This document shows positions 19,051-30,090 of a stretch of DNA of 64,000 nt, piece after piece (position 1 is the stretch's first letter; each line of letters starts with the position of its first letter). The notes beneath the pieces were generated by a model. It was not told the origin of the DNA and did no database searches. It saw only the letters and a list, made by a program, of their open reading frames with translations. The stretch lies in assembly GCA_038326025.1 (NCBI GenBank), contig JBBQJP010000020.1, forward strand, positions 1 through 64,000, read 5' to 3'. The position numbers and the translations under genes were made by a program. Origin of the DNA: CAISIP01 sp038326025 (GTDB lineage: Bacteria; Pseudomonadota; Gammaproteobacteria; Burkholderiales; Burkholderiaceae_C).

Positions 19051-22000
19051 GGGGTCGCGGGTTCCTGCGTATTCTTGTGGGTATCTGTGACTTGCGGCGT
19101 CGGGACGGCCGCCACCGCTGCCGCCGTCACGGGCGCCACCGGTGCCACCGGTGCCACCGCCGACTTGTCATCGAAAAAGGCGTCGACGCCGCCAGGTTCA
19201 TCGGTGTCGGCACCCTCTTTGCGCGGCCCGCGGCCGGACGTGGCCAGCACTGGCAACGGGTCGATCATCTGCCACGCCGGCAAGGCCGACAACATCGAGC
19301 TGACGAGGATGCCGCCGCGGATCAGCCAGATCACGTATCCGATGGACAGGCCACTGGTCAGCGCAATCGACGACGCCGTCATGATCTGCTGGTTGCTGCC
19401 GGGTTGCTCCATCTGGCGACGCAATTCCTCGAGTTTGCGCAGCAGGTCGTCGTTACCGAACAACTGCGAGGACTCCGAACTGCTGATCTTGTTGAACTGC
19501 GTCGTCAGCGCCTGCGCCAGCACGGCGTCGCCTTGTGCCACCGGCATTGTCGTCGCCACCTCGAAGAACATGACGGGGCGCGGTTGCACGATCTGCACAT
19601 TGGTGTCGATCTCGACTCCGGGCGTCTGCGACGACAGGGTCTCGGCCACGTCGATGCCGCTGTCTTGCGCCAGATCGGTCCGGCTCGCGCCGTTGTCTGC
19701 CGTGGGCGCAACTGCCGAAGCCAGCGGCTTCTCGCTCGTCTCCTCGGTTTTGGGCGTGGGAGTGGGGGTCGACGTGTTGCCGGTTCCTGACTCCACGGTG
19801 TTCACCAGCGCAACGCTCACACGGATCGCGAACTGTGTTTGCGCCATTGCACCGGCGCCGTCGCGGGCGACAACCCGGATCACCAGCGAGCCGGCATCGC
19901 TGTCGGCGGGTGTGCCCGAGAAGGTGCGTGTCTGCGGATCGAAGCGCAGCCAGGCCGGCAGTGCGCCACCCTGGGCCAGCGTGGCACTGTATTGCAAGGT
20001 GTCGCCGGCATCCGGATCGACAAAAGTGGCAGCTGGCACCTGGAACAGCATCGGATCGCCACTGAAGGAGTTGCGGTCGCCGATCGCGCTGGCCAGCACC
20101 GGCGCATCGTTGACCGCTGTCACCGTGATCTGGCTGCCGGTGCTGGCGCTGCGCGCACCGCCGACACCGGAGTTGCCGCCGTCGTCGATCCGGGTGCTCA
20201 GGTTGATACTGGCGGTGGCGTCGGTGGCGGTGGTGAACGACAACTTGCCGGCGGCGATGAAGCTGTTGATGTTGCCGACCGTTCCGACCAGGCTCAGGCT
20301 TGTTGTGCCCGAACCGGTGATCTGCAACGATGCGTCGACACCGGCACCGAGTGTGCCGCTGTCGACCGTGAAAAACACGCTGACCAACGCCGTGCCTGCA
20401 TCGGCGTCGGCAAAAACGATGCCATCGATGACGCCGGGAACGTCTTCGATCACGTTGAAACCCGCCGGCGTGCTGATCGTCGGCGCCTTGTTCAGCGCGC
20501 TGACCTGCAAGCTGCGCCCGCCGACTCCGGTGCCCACAGGGCCGCTGCCCGAGTTGCCGCCGTCATTGATCGCGATCGCCAGGTTCACATTGGCGGTGGC
20601 GCCTGCGGCGGTGGTGAACAGCAGGCGGCCGTTCGCCATGAAGCTGTTGATGTCGGCGATCGCGCCGGTCAGCGTCAACGCGGTGTTACTGCCACCGACG
20701 CCAACGCCGGAACCGGCGCTCGCTGATAAGGATCCGGAGAGTACGGTGAAGCTGGCCGTCACCGCGCTGGAGCCGGCATCGACGTCCGAGAACGCAATGC
20801 CGGTCAAGGGGCTGGCGGTGTCCTCGATCACGGTGATCGGCGCGCCGGCGTTGACCGTCGGATCGTCGTTGACAGCGGTGACCACCAGCGTGACGGTGGC
20901 GCTGGCCGACTCGGAGGTTGCGGTGCCGCTAAGTCCCGGGTCGGTGCCGGTGTTGCCACCGTCGTCGACCAGGATGGTCAGGGTTACGCTGGTCGTGGCG
21001 TCGGGTGCGGTGGTGTAGGACAGGCCACCGGCCGACAGGAACAGGTTGAGATTGAGCAAGCTGCCCGACAGTGTCAGTGTCGTGCCGCCGCCACTGACCG
21101 CCACCAGCGGTGTGGTCGTGGCCGACAGGCTCCCCGACGCCACGGTGAAGGTGGCGGTGAAGTTGCCGATGCCGCCGTCGATGTCGTTGAAGCTGATGCC
21201 GGTGATGGTCGATGCCAGGTCCTCGGTGACGCCGATCGTGCCGCCAGCCGTCGTCGAGATCGTTGGCGCGTCGTTGTAATCGGTGACCGCCGTCGACAGG
21301 TTGACGGTCTGCGCACTGTAGGCGCTGGTGCCGCCGTTGCTCGTGACATTGACATTGGTGGCGCCACCGGTGACGCTGGTCGAATTGTCGATCAGCCGAA
21401 CCGTCAGGTCATTCGGTACACCGGCGAAGTTGGCCATCGGCAGGAAACGCAGCAGGTCGCTGGAGCGCAGCGTCAGCGCATTGCTGTCCGATACGCTGCC
21501 GATGTTTTGCCAGATGAGGCCGTTATTGATGGAGTATTGCCAGCTGCCTTGCGTCAGGTCCACCGTCTGGCCGGTCACTGCGACACCGGCGAACTGGTTA
21601 TGCGCCGCATTGCCGGCATCCGCGATGTCGCTGAAATTGCCGCCGAACAAGGCCGCTACCGTGGCGCCGGGTGGCAGGGTGACATCCTCGTCGATCGCGG
21701 CCAGGCTGGCCGAGCCGCTGGCCAGCGGCGCGTCGTTGACCGGTGTCACGTTGAAGCCCAGGTTATAGCTGATGGAGCGTGCTCCGGCGCTGTCGACGAC
21801 GCTGAAAAGCATCTGGTCGAACGGGCTGCCGTTGCCGTTCGCCGCTGGCTGGTAGACGAGGGCGCCGCCGGCCAGTTGCGCGGCCGTCACCGAGTCGCCG
21901 ACCTGCGCCGCCACGCCGCCGATGAACAGGCTGCCGGACAATGGCAGCTGGTCGATCCGCACGGCGGCGAACGACTGCCCGGCATCCGGGTCGAAGTACG

Positions 22001-25000
22001 AGATATCGGCCGTCTGTACCGTGTAGCTGCCGTCTTCGGCCACGCTGACTGTGTTGTTTGCGCTGCTGGGCGCGGTATTGGCACCGACCGTCACGCGCAG
22101 CGTGCCGATTGCGCTGGCCGTGCCGTCGGAGACGGTATACCGGATCACGACCTCGCCGCTGATGTCACCGGCGGGCGTGAACAGGACCGAACCACTCGCG
22201 TCGAGCGCGAACGAGATCGCCGCCGTGCCCTGCGACGGGTCGTCGAGCACGACACTGGTGACCGACATCGGCGTGCCGTCCGGGTGGCTGTCGTTGGTCA
22301 GCACGTTGACGTCGATCGGTAGGTTGATCAGCGTCGTCGCGGTATCGTCCACCACCGACGGAGGGTCCGCCTGTGCCGTGACGTTGAATGTCAGTGTGCC
22401 GCTGGATGCGGAGAACGCGCCCTGGCTGTCCTGCACGCTGAACTGCATCGTCGCGTAGGCCGCGCCGTTGCCATTGGCCGTAGGCATGAACACCAGCTTG
22501 TTCGCCGCGAGTGCGGCGGCGTCGACGATCAGTCCCGCGCTGGTCACGGGTTCGCCGTCGAACCACAGGCTGCCGGCGGTGGGCAGGCTGTCGACCCGCA
22601 GCGCGGTGAAGGCATGGCCGTCCGGGTCGCTGTACCCCAGGTTGGCCAGCACGATGGCGCGGCTGCCGTCCTCGTTGAGCGCCACCATGCCGCCGGCAGC
22701 ACCGGGCGCGTTGTTGGCGCCCACGTTGACCGTCAACACGGCGGTGTTGGATATGCGCCCGGTGCTGTCGCGCACCGTGTAGTTGATCAACACGACGCCG
22801 GTGACGGAGGGCGTGAACGTGATCGTCGCATTGGTGAACGACACGTTGCCTTGCGATCCGTTCTGCAGGCTGGCCGACTGGATCACGAGGCTGTCGCCGT
22901 CCACGTCGTAGTCGTTGCCCAGCACTGCGACCACGACCGGTGTTCCGGCCGCTGTCGCGGCCAGGTCGTTGACGGCGACCGGGTCGTCGGCCGTCGGGTT
23001 GACGGTCAACAGGAAGTCGCGTGTCGTCGTGTTGACGCCGTCCGAGACCGAAATGCGCACTGTGACCGGGCCGCCGTCGAGCGCCGAGTTGGCATTCGGC
23101 GCCGGCGTCAGCGTGATGGTGAGGTTGGCGCCGCTGCCGCCGAGCACGATGCCCGCATTGGGCAGCAGCGTGGTGTTCAGCGAGGTCGCCGTGACGGTCA
23201 GCGCACTGGCGGCGGTCTCGGCGTCGCCGATCGTGAATGCCAGCGGTCCCAGCGTGGCATCTTCGTCGACAGTCTGGCTGCCGATGGCGCTGACGGTCGG
23301 CGCCGCATTGCCCAGGTTGTATTCGTAGGCGCCGATGTCCGGCGCGCCGACACGGGAGACGCCGCGCTGGTCGGTGGACGGCGCGCTGGAGCCACCTTGG
23401 TCGATCGCCGTCGAACCGATCGCCAGCGCGTGGGTCGGTGCAAAGCCGCCGTTGGCCGCGAGCGCCTGCAACTGGAGTGCGGTGGCGGTCGTGATGATGT
23501 CACCCGGCTTGCTCAGCCAGCCCGTGGCCTGGGTCGCCAGGTTGTTGCCGGTCGAGTTCTGGTTCAGGTTGCTGACGTTCAGCCCGGCGCCGGCGGCGCT
23601 GGTGTTCGACGCCAGGATGCTGGATTTGAGCCGCACGGCATTGACGTCGTCGGCATGGATCGCGCCGGCGCCCAGCGTGGACTGGTTGTTGGCGATGGTG
23701 GCGTTTGTCAACGTCCAGTTGGTCGTCTTGACGCGGATGGCACCGCCGTATTCGCCGGCGGTGTTGCCGCTGATAGTCACGTTGATGGCCGTCAGCGTGG
23801 CGCCGTTCTCGCCGAAAATTGCGCCGCCGTCCTTGCTCGCGCTGTTCGCGTTCAGCGTGACCTGGGTCAGGTTGAACATGTTGCCGCTGCCCGAGACCCA
23901 CAACGCGCCGCCTTCCTCGGCGGTGTTGTCGTGCGCCCAGACCTCGGTCAGTGTCGCCGCGCCCTTGTTGTAGATGGCGCCGCCCTTGTGGCTGCCGGTT
24001 GCCGCGTTGTTGCCCAGTTCGACCTGGTTCAGCACCAGCGTGCCGGTGTTGTAGATGGCGCCACCGTCATTGTTGACGGCGGTGTTGCCGGTCAGGCTGC
24101 CGCGCGTGATTGTGAGGTTGCCTTCGTTCAGGATGGCGCCGCCGTTCTTGCCGTTGTTGTTGCGGATGACGACATCGGTCAGCGTGACCGTGACCGACGA
24201 GTTGATGCGCATCGCGCCGCCGTCCTCGTCGCCGCCGCCCTGGATCGTCAGGCCCGACATGACGACCGTGCTCGCGCCGCTGCGCAGGTCGAACACCCGG
24301 TCGCTGCCAAAGCCCTGGATGACGGTGTTGGCGCTGCCGTTGCCGATGATGATCAGGCTGCCCTTGATGTCCAGGTCGCCCTTGGTATTGTTGTCGTCGC
24401 CGGTGCCCAGGCCGGAGGCGAGGGTGAAAATGCCATTGACACCGAACAGGATGGTGTCGGTGCCCGCGGTGTTATTTGCCGCCGTGATCGCCTCGCGCAG
24501 CGAGATCTGACCGTCCGAGCCGCGGTTGGCGAACAGCGCCTCGATCGAACTGACGTCGCCGTCGTAGACATCGCTGGTCGTGGTCACGGTCAGCGGACCA
24601 TTGGCAATGTCGACAACGGTGACCGAGATCGCCTGCGTATCGCTGAACGTGCCGTCGCTGACGCGCACCACGACCTCATAGACGTTATCGAAGTTGGCGT
24701 CGAGCCGCGTCTCGAAGTCAGGCGCGTTCTTGAAACGCAGCAAGCCGGTGCTGCTGTTGATCTCGAACAGCGCGGCGTCGGCACCGCCGTTGATGCTGTA
24801 GGTCGGCGACGCGGTGTTGTAGTCCACCGCGCGGATCGTCGCCACGTTCTGGTTGTTTTCGGCGATCGAGTAGCTGGCGGTTGCACCGCCGCCGCCGCTG
24901 ATGATCGCCGGCGTGGCCGTCGGCGCCACGGCGGCATAGGTCTGGCCCACCCGGATCTCGTCAAACTTCGCGCTGTTGCCGCTGATCACGCCGGTGGAGC

Positions 25001-26960
25001 CGGTGAGCGCGATGCGGGTGAATGTCCCGAGGTCGAAGCTGCGCGTGGCGGTGAGTGCGGAATCGGGGGCGGTCAGGCCGGGTGTCGGGTTGACATAAAG
25101 CGTCAACGTGTCGGCGCCGGCGAAGTGTTCGAGCTTGAGCACCAGCAGGTAGGTTTGCCCGGCACTGGCGGATACGCCGGAGACAGCGGTCTGCGCCGAG
25201 TTCCCCTCGCGCAACACGAACTGGTTGCCGTCGAAACCGGCAAAGCCGAGCGTGGTGCTGCCGAATTGCAGTCCCGCTTCGTTGCCGAACCCATTCGTAT
25301 TGGGTTGTACCAGGAAGCTGATCCAGGTCGTCGTGCCATCGGCGCCGACACTGGTGGACAGGTTGCGCACGCCCGTGGTGGAATCACCAATAAAAAGGCC
25401 GCCCTGGAGCTGGAACTGCGCGCTGCCGCCGCTGCTCGGCAGCAGTCCGCCGGCGTAGCTCAGGCTGCTGTTGCTCTGGGTGATCTTGGAGCCGCTGCCA
25501 CTCCAGTTGCCGGCCCAGCCGATGCCGGTGCCGGTGCCGGCCAGCGGGTTGCCGCCGGACGTACCGATCGGCGTGTCGGCCAGCAGCCCGCTGGCTGGCA
25601 CCTGGCGCAGTTGCACCGCGATCGACGCCCAGTTGAGATCGGCGCTGGTCAGGCTGTTGCTCATCGTCACCGACGTTGCACCCGATTCCCGGGTCGATAC
25701 CGCGGACAACTCGGAGGCGCCGGTACCCTGGGTCTGTACGAAGTTCTGGGTCTGGTTGGCGCCGATGCCAAAGGATGACACCTGACGGGCCCCGACGATG
25801 TCCACCACCAGGTCACCGCTGCTGGCCGGCACCGCTACGCTGGCGGTTGCGCCGTTGCCACTGCCCTTGACCGGTGTACCCAGGGGCGTTGCCTGGTCGA
25901 CGCCGGAATAGGACGTGGCGCCGACCGCCATCGTCGACGCGCTGCTCAGCGTTACGTTGACCGTACCGGCGCCGATGGTCGGCGCAACCAGCGACCAGAG
26001 TTCGACGCGCACGTTGGCATTGGGCGAGTTCTGCGTACCGACAAAGCTCAGCGCCTCGCCGTTGAAGGCCACCGCGGTGGCGCTGCTGGCGCTGTCGCCC
26101 AGTACCAGGCTGACCAGCAGCAGCCGGTCGCTGCCGCCATTGATGTTGTGCGCAAAGGCGAAACTGGTGGTGGCCACCGTGGTGCCGCTGGAGCTCTCGG
26201 AGGTAAAGCCCACCGCCAGTGTTCCGCTCCAGGCCTGCTGGCCGGCCGCGCTCAGGGCCAGTGCCGACTCGACCCGTCCGGTGCCGTATTCGAGTGTCCA
26301 GTTACCGCCGAGTGTGGCTGCGCCAGTGGTGTCGGTCGACGCGGCGACGTCGGCGCCGGTGAGTGCTGCCAGGTCGCGTACCATTTGCTGGCCAACGCCG
26401 GTCTGCGCAAAATCGCAGCCGTACAGAAGCAGGTCGGCATCCGCTGCCAGCGCGCCGGCCCAGGCGGCCACCATGTCGGCGCGTGCCATCAGTGTCGATG
26501 CGTCGAGCCGGCTTTGGCCCAATTGCATGACACCGTCGCTGCCGTGCGCGAGCACATGCACCGCGGTGATGTCCTTGCGGTTGGCCAGCGTGTCGGTGAT
26601 CAGCGCCAGCCCGTCCTGGTCGGCGGCAATCGTGAAAATGTCGATGGCGCGGCCGGCGTCGCGCTGCGCTTGCAGGTCGGCCAGCAGGGTACCGGCATCG
26701 GGCACCGACAGATCGACAAACACGATCTCGCTGCTGCGCGCCAGTGGATCGTTGGCCGATGTCTGTACCGATTGCTGCAGCGCCAAACCGTCGCCGCCAT
26801 CGCCCACCAGCAGCGGCGCCAGGTCGGCCGAATGCAGGATGCGATCCTCCATCGTCTCGCAGACCGGTCGCATCGCGTGGGGGGGCCGCACGGGAGTCAT
26901 GTCGCTGTTGCTGCTGGCGGTGCGGCTTGCGCGATGCCGCAGGTCAGACCATCGTGGCAT
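19047..26960 (-). CDS. Giant DUF4347/LEPR-XLL-type surface repeat protein (2,637 residues)
   Basis: No classical signal peptide is seen; instead an N-terminal METMED-RILHSADL segment (about residues 36-47) resembles the LEPR-XLL motif of very long surface proteins. A DUF4347 domain follows (about 76-240: VHVLAHGSDGVMQLG, LLLYGCDFAQ). Next come beta-rich lectin-like segments, a cadherin-like domain (about 690-780), a CSLREA-type start (ISLREAITAANN, about 816) with a right-handed beta-helix of NNxGKNGGAI-type turns to about 1217, then many cadherin/Ig-like repeats including three of about 130 residues (nucleotides about 21270-20110), and a putative-Ig domain (about 2293-2386). The C-terminus has a Pro/Thr linker, a charged coiled segment, a hydrophobic anchor (about 2522-2557) and an Ala/Pro tail with VAPVAPVAPV. 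No RTX or type I secretion signal was seen. Adhesin-like role is inferred. Confidence 0.88.
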
Positions 26961-26967
26961 GCGGGTG

Positions 26968-27957
26968 TCAGGCCGCTGGCGCGGCTACCGGCTTGGGCCG
27001 GGTTACCGGGCCCGCCGGCGAGGTCGCGCCTGGCGCACCGGCTGGCAAGGAGTCGGCACCGGGTACCTCCGCCTTGCAGCGCAGGCCTGCCGGCAGCCGG
27101 TTGGCCGGATTGGGCAGGCTCAGGCGTACGCGAAAACTGTTGCTGGCGGCGTCCAGCACCCGGTCGACATGTTGTACCGTGGCCTGCACCGGCTCGGCGC
27201 CCGGCAACTCCGGCATCACCGAGATCTGGTCGCCCTTGGCCAGCCGGCCGTACAAGGCAGTGGGCACCAGCAACTCGACACGCAAGGGGTTGATGACGGC
27301 GATACGCATCATCGGACGCTCTTCGACGCGTTCGCCCAGGTTGATGTAACGCTCGGCCACGACGCCGGCGAACGGGCTGCGCACATTGCGCACCGCCAGC
27401 TGGGCCTGCGCGACACGGCGCTCCTGGATCCAGATCTTCTGCTGGCTGTCGACCTGACTGAGTTTCTGCCGCGCTACCTCGGCTTCACCGCGTGCCTGAT
27501 CCACGGCCTGGGTGGAGACGAAGTTCTGCGCCACCAGCGACTCGGCACGGCGTACCTTCTGCATGGCCAGGTCCAGGCTGGCCCTGGCCGCGAGAATCTC
27601 GGCGTCGACCTTGGCCCGGGTGTCGGCCACACCGACGTTGGCGCTTTCGATGTCGCTGCGCAGCGTCACCAGCGTCTGGCCAGCCTTGACGGTATCACCC
27701 CGTTCGACATGCAGCCGTTGGACCAGGCCGACAACCTGCGAACCGACATCGGCCACCCGATCCGGTTCGATCAGGCAACCCACGGCACGACCCATGGTGG
27801 AGCCGGCGGGCGGCGCCGCCAGCAGCGGTAGTGGAACCAGCAGCAGGGCCGCGATCCAGAGGTGTTGCTTGCACCGAAGGAGCGGCGCCGTGACGGACGT
27901 CTGCCGTGGGGACTTCAAGCCGGGCAAACCGGCGGAAAACGAAGGGAATAGATCCAT
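26968..27957 (-). CDS. HlyD/RND-type periplasmic adaptor protein
   Basis: The protein has 329 residues from the ATG at 27957. An N-terminal hydrophobic segment (HLWIAALLLVPLPLLAA, residues about 33-50) is a signal peptide or anchor. The periplasmic part has the adaptor layout: a split lipoyl/barrel-sandwich domain (VGLVQRLHVERGDTVKAGQTLVTL ... VRSPFAGVVAERYINLGERVEE), an alpha-helical hairpin between (about 95-165, many Ala/Gln/Glu) and a beta-barrel (LRVELLVPTALYG). No RND pump or TolC gene is next to it. A longer frame runs up to 28113 without a good start. The stop lies 7 bases before the giant gene, so they are co-expressed. A 159-base gap separates it from the SecA-like gene and might hold an internal promoter. 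Confidence 0.88.
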   Translation of the reverse strand: MDLFPSFSAGLPGLKSPRQTSVTAPLLRCKQHLWIAALLLVPLPLLAAPPAGSTMGRAVGCLIEPDRVADVGSQVVGLVQRLHVERGDTVKAGQTLVTLRSDIESANVGVADTRAKVDAEILAARASLDLAMQKVRRAESLVAQNFVSTQAVDQARGEAEVARQKLSQVDSQQKIWIQERRVAQAQLAVRNVRSPFAGVVAERYINLGERVEERPMMRIAVINPLRVELLVPTALYGRLAKGDQISVMPELPGAEPVQATVQHVDRVLDAASNSFRVRLSLPNPANRLPAGLRCKAEVPGADSLPAGAPGATSPAGPVTRPKPVAAPAA

Positions 27958-28116
27958 TACGCGAGCATAGTTGGCGGTGTAGTCCGATAAAGCCGGAAAA
28001 GCAGCCGGTTTGCGAACTTGCCACGTCTTGTGCGTCGCTGGAGCTCCGGAAATGACGATATTCTCCCAGTGGCGGCGATGATAGCAGCGGCACCCCGGTG
28101 GACTGTTGGGCAAAAG

Positions 28117-30078
28117 TCACATTGTTCGCCCCGCAAATGCCAGTCTGCGCTCCCATTGCAGGTCTTGTTCGAGCAAATGACGCCGAACCAGCATGCGCCG
28201 GTGTTCTTCCTGCCATTGCGTCCACTCAAGCTGGCGTCGCGCCAGCCACTGGCCCACCAGGCCGGCTTCGACCACGGTGTCGGTTGGTGGCAACGGCCAT
28301 TCGCCGGTATCGGACCCATCGGCCGCCGGCGCTGCGCAGATCCAGTGTTCACAGCTGCCGGGGTCGCCATGGCGCGCGGCGCGGCCGGCCAGCTGTCGGT
28401 CGAGCCGGCGTGACGGGTTGTGCTGGCACGACAACACATGCAGGCCGCCGGCGGCCAATGCCTGCGCGTCTGGCTCGATGTCGGTGCCGCGGCCCGCCAT
28501 GCGTGTGGCCACGGTCACGCGCCCGGCCACGCCAGCCTGGGCCACGACATCGGCTTCCTGGTCATCCTGCAGTGCGTTGAGTACCTGGTGGGTGATGCCG
28601 GCCCGTTGCAGGCGCGCCGACAGCTGCTGCGATGCCGCCACGCTGTCGGTGCCGATCAGCACCGGCCGCCCCGAGGCCTGCAATTGCGCCACGCGCGGCG
28701 CGACCGCGCTGAATAGGTCGTCCATATCGCGGAAACGGCGCAGCGCAAGGCTCAAACGCCGGTCCGGTTGGTGTAGCGGGATGTCGACGACGCGGGCACC
28801 GTATACCGTGCGCAGTTCGGCGCGGGCCTCGCGCAATGTGCCGCTGATGCCACACAGGCGCCAGTACCGCTGGAAAAAACGCTGGAACGTGGTTTGGGCC
28901 ACGGTTTCGGTCTCAGGCGGTGGGCTCAAACCCTCCTTGAGGGCCACCAGCGTGTGCAGGCCACGCGACCAGACCCGGCCTTCGGCGATGCGGCCGGTGA
29001 CCTCGTCAATGAGTTCGATCGCGTCATCGCGCACCAGATAGTGGGTATTGCGCTCGAACAGATGCAAGGCGGCCAGCGCCATGACCACGGCTTCGCGCCG
29101 GTAGCGGGCCCTGAGCCAGGGGCCCGCCAGGGGCTCGGCGATGCGCGCCAGGTGTTCCTCGCCGGTGGCGGTGAGCATGGCGATCCGGTCGACTGGCACC
29201 AGGCTGTAGTCGCGCCCCACTTCAAGCTGGCGCGCCAGCGCCAGTGCCTGCCACAGGAATGCACGCCGCGCCGCATGCGGCGCGGCACGGGACAGGATCA
29301 ACGGCACTTCGGCCTCGTCCAGCAAAATACTGTCGGCCTCGTCGATCAAGGCGATGCAAAGGCCGCGCAGCACGGGCGCCGGTGGAGCCGTGTTGGCCAT
29401 GGCAAGGGCAATCTGCCCATAGGGGTGTTGTCCCGCCATCGACTGCCGGTCGCGCAAAAAGTCGAAGGCCAGGTCCTTTGCGGTGGTGTAGACGATGTCA
29501 TGGCGGTACGCATTGCGGCGCGCGTCATCACCCTTCAAGCCGGCGACCGCCGCAACCCGCAGCCCGAGGGCCGCATACAGCGGTGCCAGTTGCCGGGCAT
29601 CGCGGCTGGCCAGGTAGTCGTTGGCCGTCACCACATGCACCGGCATGCCGGCCAGGCCCGCCACCGCCGCGGCCAGGCCGATGGCCAGCGTCTTGCCTTC
29701 GCCAGTCGCCATCTCGCCCATGTGGTTGTCGAGCAGGGCGCAGGCGGCCATCAGTTGGGTCAGACGTGGCGACAGGCCCAGTGTGTCCTTGGCGCAGGCC
29801 GCCGCCAGTCCCAGTGCCCGGGCGATGGTGGGCGCATGCAGGCCGTCCCGGCGCAGTGCGGCGCGCAATGGCACCAGGGCCGCCTGGCGCTCCGGCTCCG
29901 CCATCGCGCCGTAACTCTGCGCGAGTTCGAGTGCTTGCTGCGCGCCAACACGGCAAAGCGCCAGCGGGTTGCGCCATTGCAGGCGCCGGCGCGGCGGCGC
30001 CTGATCCTCGCTGCCCCGCATCGGGTAGGGTCCCCAGATCGGGCCGGGAACGGGCAGCAGATGGCGCAGCTTTGGCAT
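28117..30078 (-). CDS. SecA-like translocase ATPase, shortened paralogue
   Basis: A 653-residue protein versus about 900 for housekeeping SecA. NBD1 is clear: Walker A in MGEMATGEGKTLAIG, THVVTANDYLASRDA-like motif (VVTANDYLASRDA), Walker B in LIDEADSILLDEAE. The preprotein-binding domain is kept (RNTHYLVRDDAIELIDEVTGRIAEGRVWSRGLH). NBD2 carries VLIGTDSVAASQQLSA, TRMAGRGTDIEPDA and RQLAGRAARHGDPGS (the QLRGRAGRQGD equivalent, with the second Gly replaced by Ala). After it only about 70 residues remain, so most of the helical scaffold/wing and the zinc-binding tail are absent. It is fit to be an ATP-driven motor for a special substrate, presumably the giant protein. It lies between the M50 protease and adaptor genes. 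Confidence 0.93.
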   Translation of the reverse strand: MPKLRHLLPVPGPIWGPYPMRGSEDQAPPRRRLQWRNPLALCRVGAQQALELAQSYGAMAEPERQAALVPLRAALRRDGLHAPTIARALGLAAACAKDTLGLSPRLTQLMAACALLDNHMGEMATGEGKTLAIGLAAAVAGLAGMPVHVVTANDYLASRDARQLAPLYAALGLRVAAVAGLKGDDARRNAYRHDIVYTTAKDLAFDFLRDRQSMAGQHPYGQIALAMANTAPPAPVLRGLCIALIDEADSILLDEAEVPLILSRAAPHAARRAFLWQALALARQLEVGRDYSLVPVDRIAMLTATGEEHLARIAEPLAGPWLRARYRREAVVMALAALHLFERNTHYLVRDDAIELIDEVTGRIAEGRVWSRGLHTLVALKEGLSPPPETETVAQTTFQRFFQRYWRLCGISGTLREARAELRTVYGARVVDIPLHQPDRRLSLALRRFRDMDDLFSAVAPRVAQLQASGRPVLIGTDSVAASQQLSARLQRAGITHQVLNALQDDQEADVVAQAGVAGRVTVATRMAGRGTDIEPDAQALAAGGLHVLSCQHNPSRRLDRQLAGRAARHGDPGSCEHWICAAPAADGSDTGEWPLPPTDTVVEAGLVGQWLARRQLEWTQWQEEHRRMLVRRHLLEQDLQWERRLAFAGRTM

Positions 30079-30090
30079 GCCGGGTGCCGC

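Noticed and set aside
20110..21270. DNA tandem repeats or a CRISPR-like array within the giant gene
   Set aside because: The repeats are about 130-residue protein domains that differ at the DNA level; there are no short identical repeats with spacers.
22614..25778. A 1,054-codon open frame on the plus strand opposite the giant protein gene
   Set aside because: Its composition is Arg/Gly/Val/His-rich with no domain, and it is the antisense of a repetitive GC-rich gene, where long open frames arise by codon bias.
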